NCBI GenBank assembly: GCA_003176035.1
Contig: PSRL01000022.1
Coordinates: forward strand, 1-5,913
Source: Verrucomicrobiota bacterium
GTDB lineage: Bacteria > Verrucomicrobiota > Verrucomicrobiia > Chthoniobacterales > Xiphinematobacteraceae
Length of the DNA: 5,913 nucleotides
Direction: 5' to 3'
A program made the position numbers and the translations under genes. Below are positions 5,477-5,913 of the stretch, piece after piece (the first letter of the stretch is position 1; each line of letters begins with the position of its first letter). A model generated the notes under the pieces. That model did not search any database and was not told the DNA's origin. It saw only the letters and a program-made list of their open reading frames with translations.

Positions 5477-5673
5477 AAATTCAAGATGATATCGCTTTGT
5501 TTGCTGCGGATGGGTTGAAGTTGGACTCCATAGATGCTTTGGAACTTAGCGTTGCTATCGAAAAAAATTTCGCGGTGATTACACCTAATGCTCAAGTTGC
5601 CCGGGAAGCGTTTGTAAGTGTTAATACTATTGCGCATTACATTCAACAAAATCTGCCGCAATTTAAAACCTAG
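5404..5673 (+). CDS. Acyl carrier protein (phosphopantetheine-binding)
   Basis: The 89-residue product is a small acidic helical carrier protein. The 4'-phosphopantetheine attachment motif is DSIDALEL at residues 41-48, with S42 as the modified serine, preceded by DGLKL and followed by SVAIEKNFAV. Acyl groups would be carried as thioesters on the cofactor in the cytoplasm. The motif (SIDALELSVAIEKNF rather than the SLDTVELVMALEEEF type of FabD/FabF partners) looks more like secondary ACPs found beside ketosynthases, dehydratases or acyltransferases than the main fatty-acid AcpP. Partner genes may lie to the right, outside the window. The ATG at 5404 has only a distant GGTGA as ribosome binding site. 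Its upstream region and first ~22 codons are the right-hand copy of the tandem duplication. The ACP family is certain; its pathway is unknown. Confidence 0.9.
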   Translation: MSDELKSRIKKILVENLMLQMNPEEIQDDIALFAADGLKLDSIDALELSVAIEKNFAVITPNAQVAREAFVSVNTIAHYIQQNLPQFKT

Positions 5674-5913
5674 AGAATTTATTAATTAATAGCAACGTGT
5701 TGAAAACCAGACGCGCTGATTTTTAGGGACTGTTTAAAAAGAGGAATAGGCCGGGTGGAAGCGGAGTTTTTAAAAAGCAACACATAGCGCAACCCCTATA
5801 AAATAATCACAAATTTGGATGGTATTTTTTCTTCGGGGCGGCGCAAAAGCAAGGCAATATCAATGATATGGACTTGGTTTTGCAACAATGGCTGAGGGGA
5901 AGAGACCCACAAA
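5674..5913. other. Noncoding or unresolved sequence to the right edge
   Basis: No gene can be supported here. Short frames are open at the right edge on both strands: + from 5802 with an ATG at 5868, and - with a TAG at 5798-5796. All run only 35-40 codons and none gives a recognisable protein. TTTAAAAAG occurs twice (5733-5741 and 5769-5777), the second inside a T5A5 palindrome. TATAAAAT at 5797-5804 resembles a -10 element but has no matching -35. No clear terminator follows the ACP gene. Confidence 0.4.

Noticed and set aside
5725..5745. GGGACTGTTTAAAAAG as a possible insertion-sequence end
   Set aside because: No matching inverted end, target-site duplication or transposase fragment is visible in the window.
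5868..5913. Start of a new gene at the right edge (ATG at 5868)
   Set aside because: Only 15 codons are visible, no ribosome binding site at proper spacing is seen, the peptide is not recognised, and other frames on both strands are equally open here.

Overview
This is a compact stretch of bacterial chromosome carrying housekeeping genes, with a local tandem duplication near its right end. From left to right it holds: rplU and rpmA (ribosomal proteins L21 and L27), a YhaM-type HD-domain 3'-5' exoribonuclease, and a tRNA-Val(UAC), all on the + strand. A three-gene - strand block follows, reading tlyA > nadK > cca. Last is a divergent + strand acyl carrier protein (ACP) gene. Base composition looks moderate (mid-40s percent GC by eye), and Shine-Dalgarno sequences are weak or missing in front of most genes. 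Linking rplU-rpmA to a YhaM-like gene rather than obg, together with a TlyA/NAD kinase/CCA-enzyme block and a secondary-type ACP, would fit the Verrucomicrobia/PVC group, possibly a reduced-genome member. That placement rests on recall and is tentative.

Region 1-1908: a short leader with small alternative hairpins precedes rplU. rpmA follows after 10 bp, then the exoribonuclease after 89 bp, then the tRNA only 23 bp past the exoribonuclease stop. No room exists for a promoter just before the tRNA, so it is probably cotranscribed or served by a promoter inside the upstream gene. The tRNA does not encode its 3' CCA. Region 1909-2076 lies between convergent transcription units and contains only short repeats and weak stems.

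Region 2077-5063 (- strand): tlyA (S4 plus FtsJ-like rRNA methyltransferase) overlaps nadK by 4 bp (ATGA). cca follows 48 bp downstream. Its start codon sits inside a perfect 7-bp hairpin, with a second short hairpin just upstream. The enzyme it encodes would complete tRNAs such as the CCA-less tRNA-Val next door.

Region 5031-5913: the space between the divergent tlyA and ACP genes holds a roughly 222-bp tandem duplication, about 88% identical by hand count. Each copy spans the first ~11 codons of tlyA, the intergenic region and the first ~22 codons of the ACP gene. The outer ends remain intact: copy 1 starts the working tlyA and copy 2 starts the working ACP gene. Between them lie two dead gene ends, an ACP 5' remnant with ATG>ACG and a 1-bp frameshift, and a tlyA 5' remnant that reads into antisense ACP sequence. 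This is the most unusual structure in the window. I see no evidence for a novel defence, mobile or biosynthetic system. The last 240 bp contain no gene I can support.
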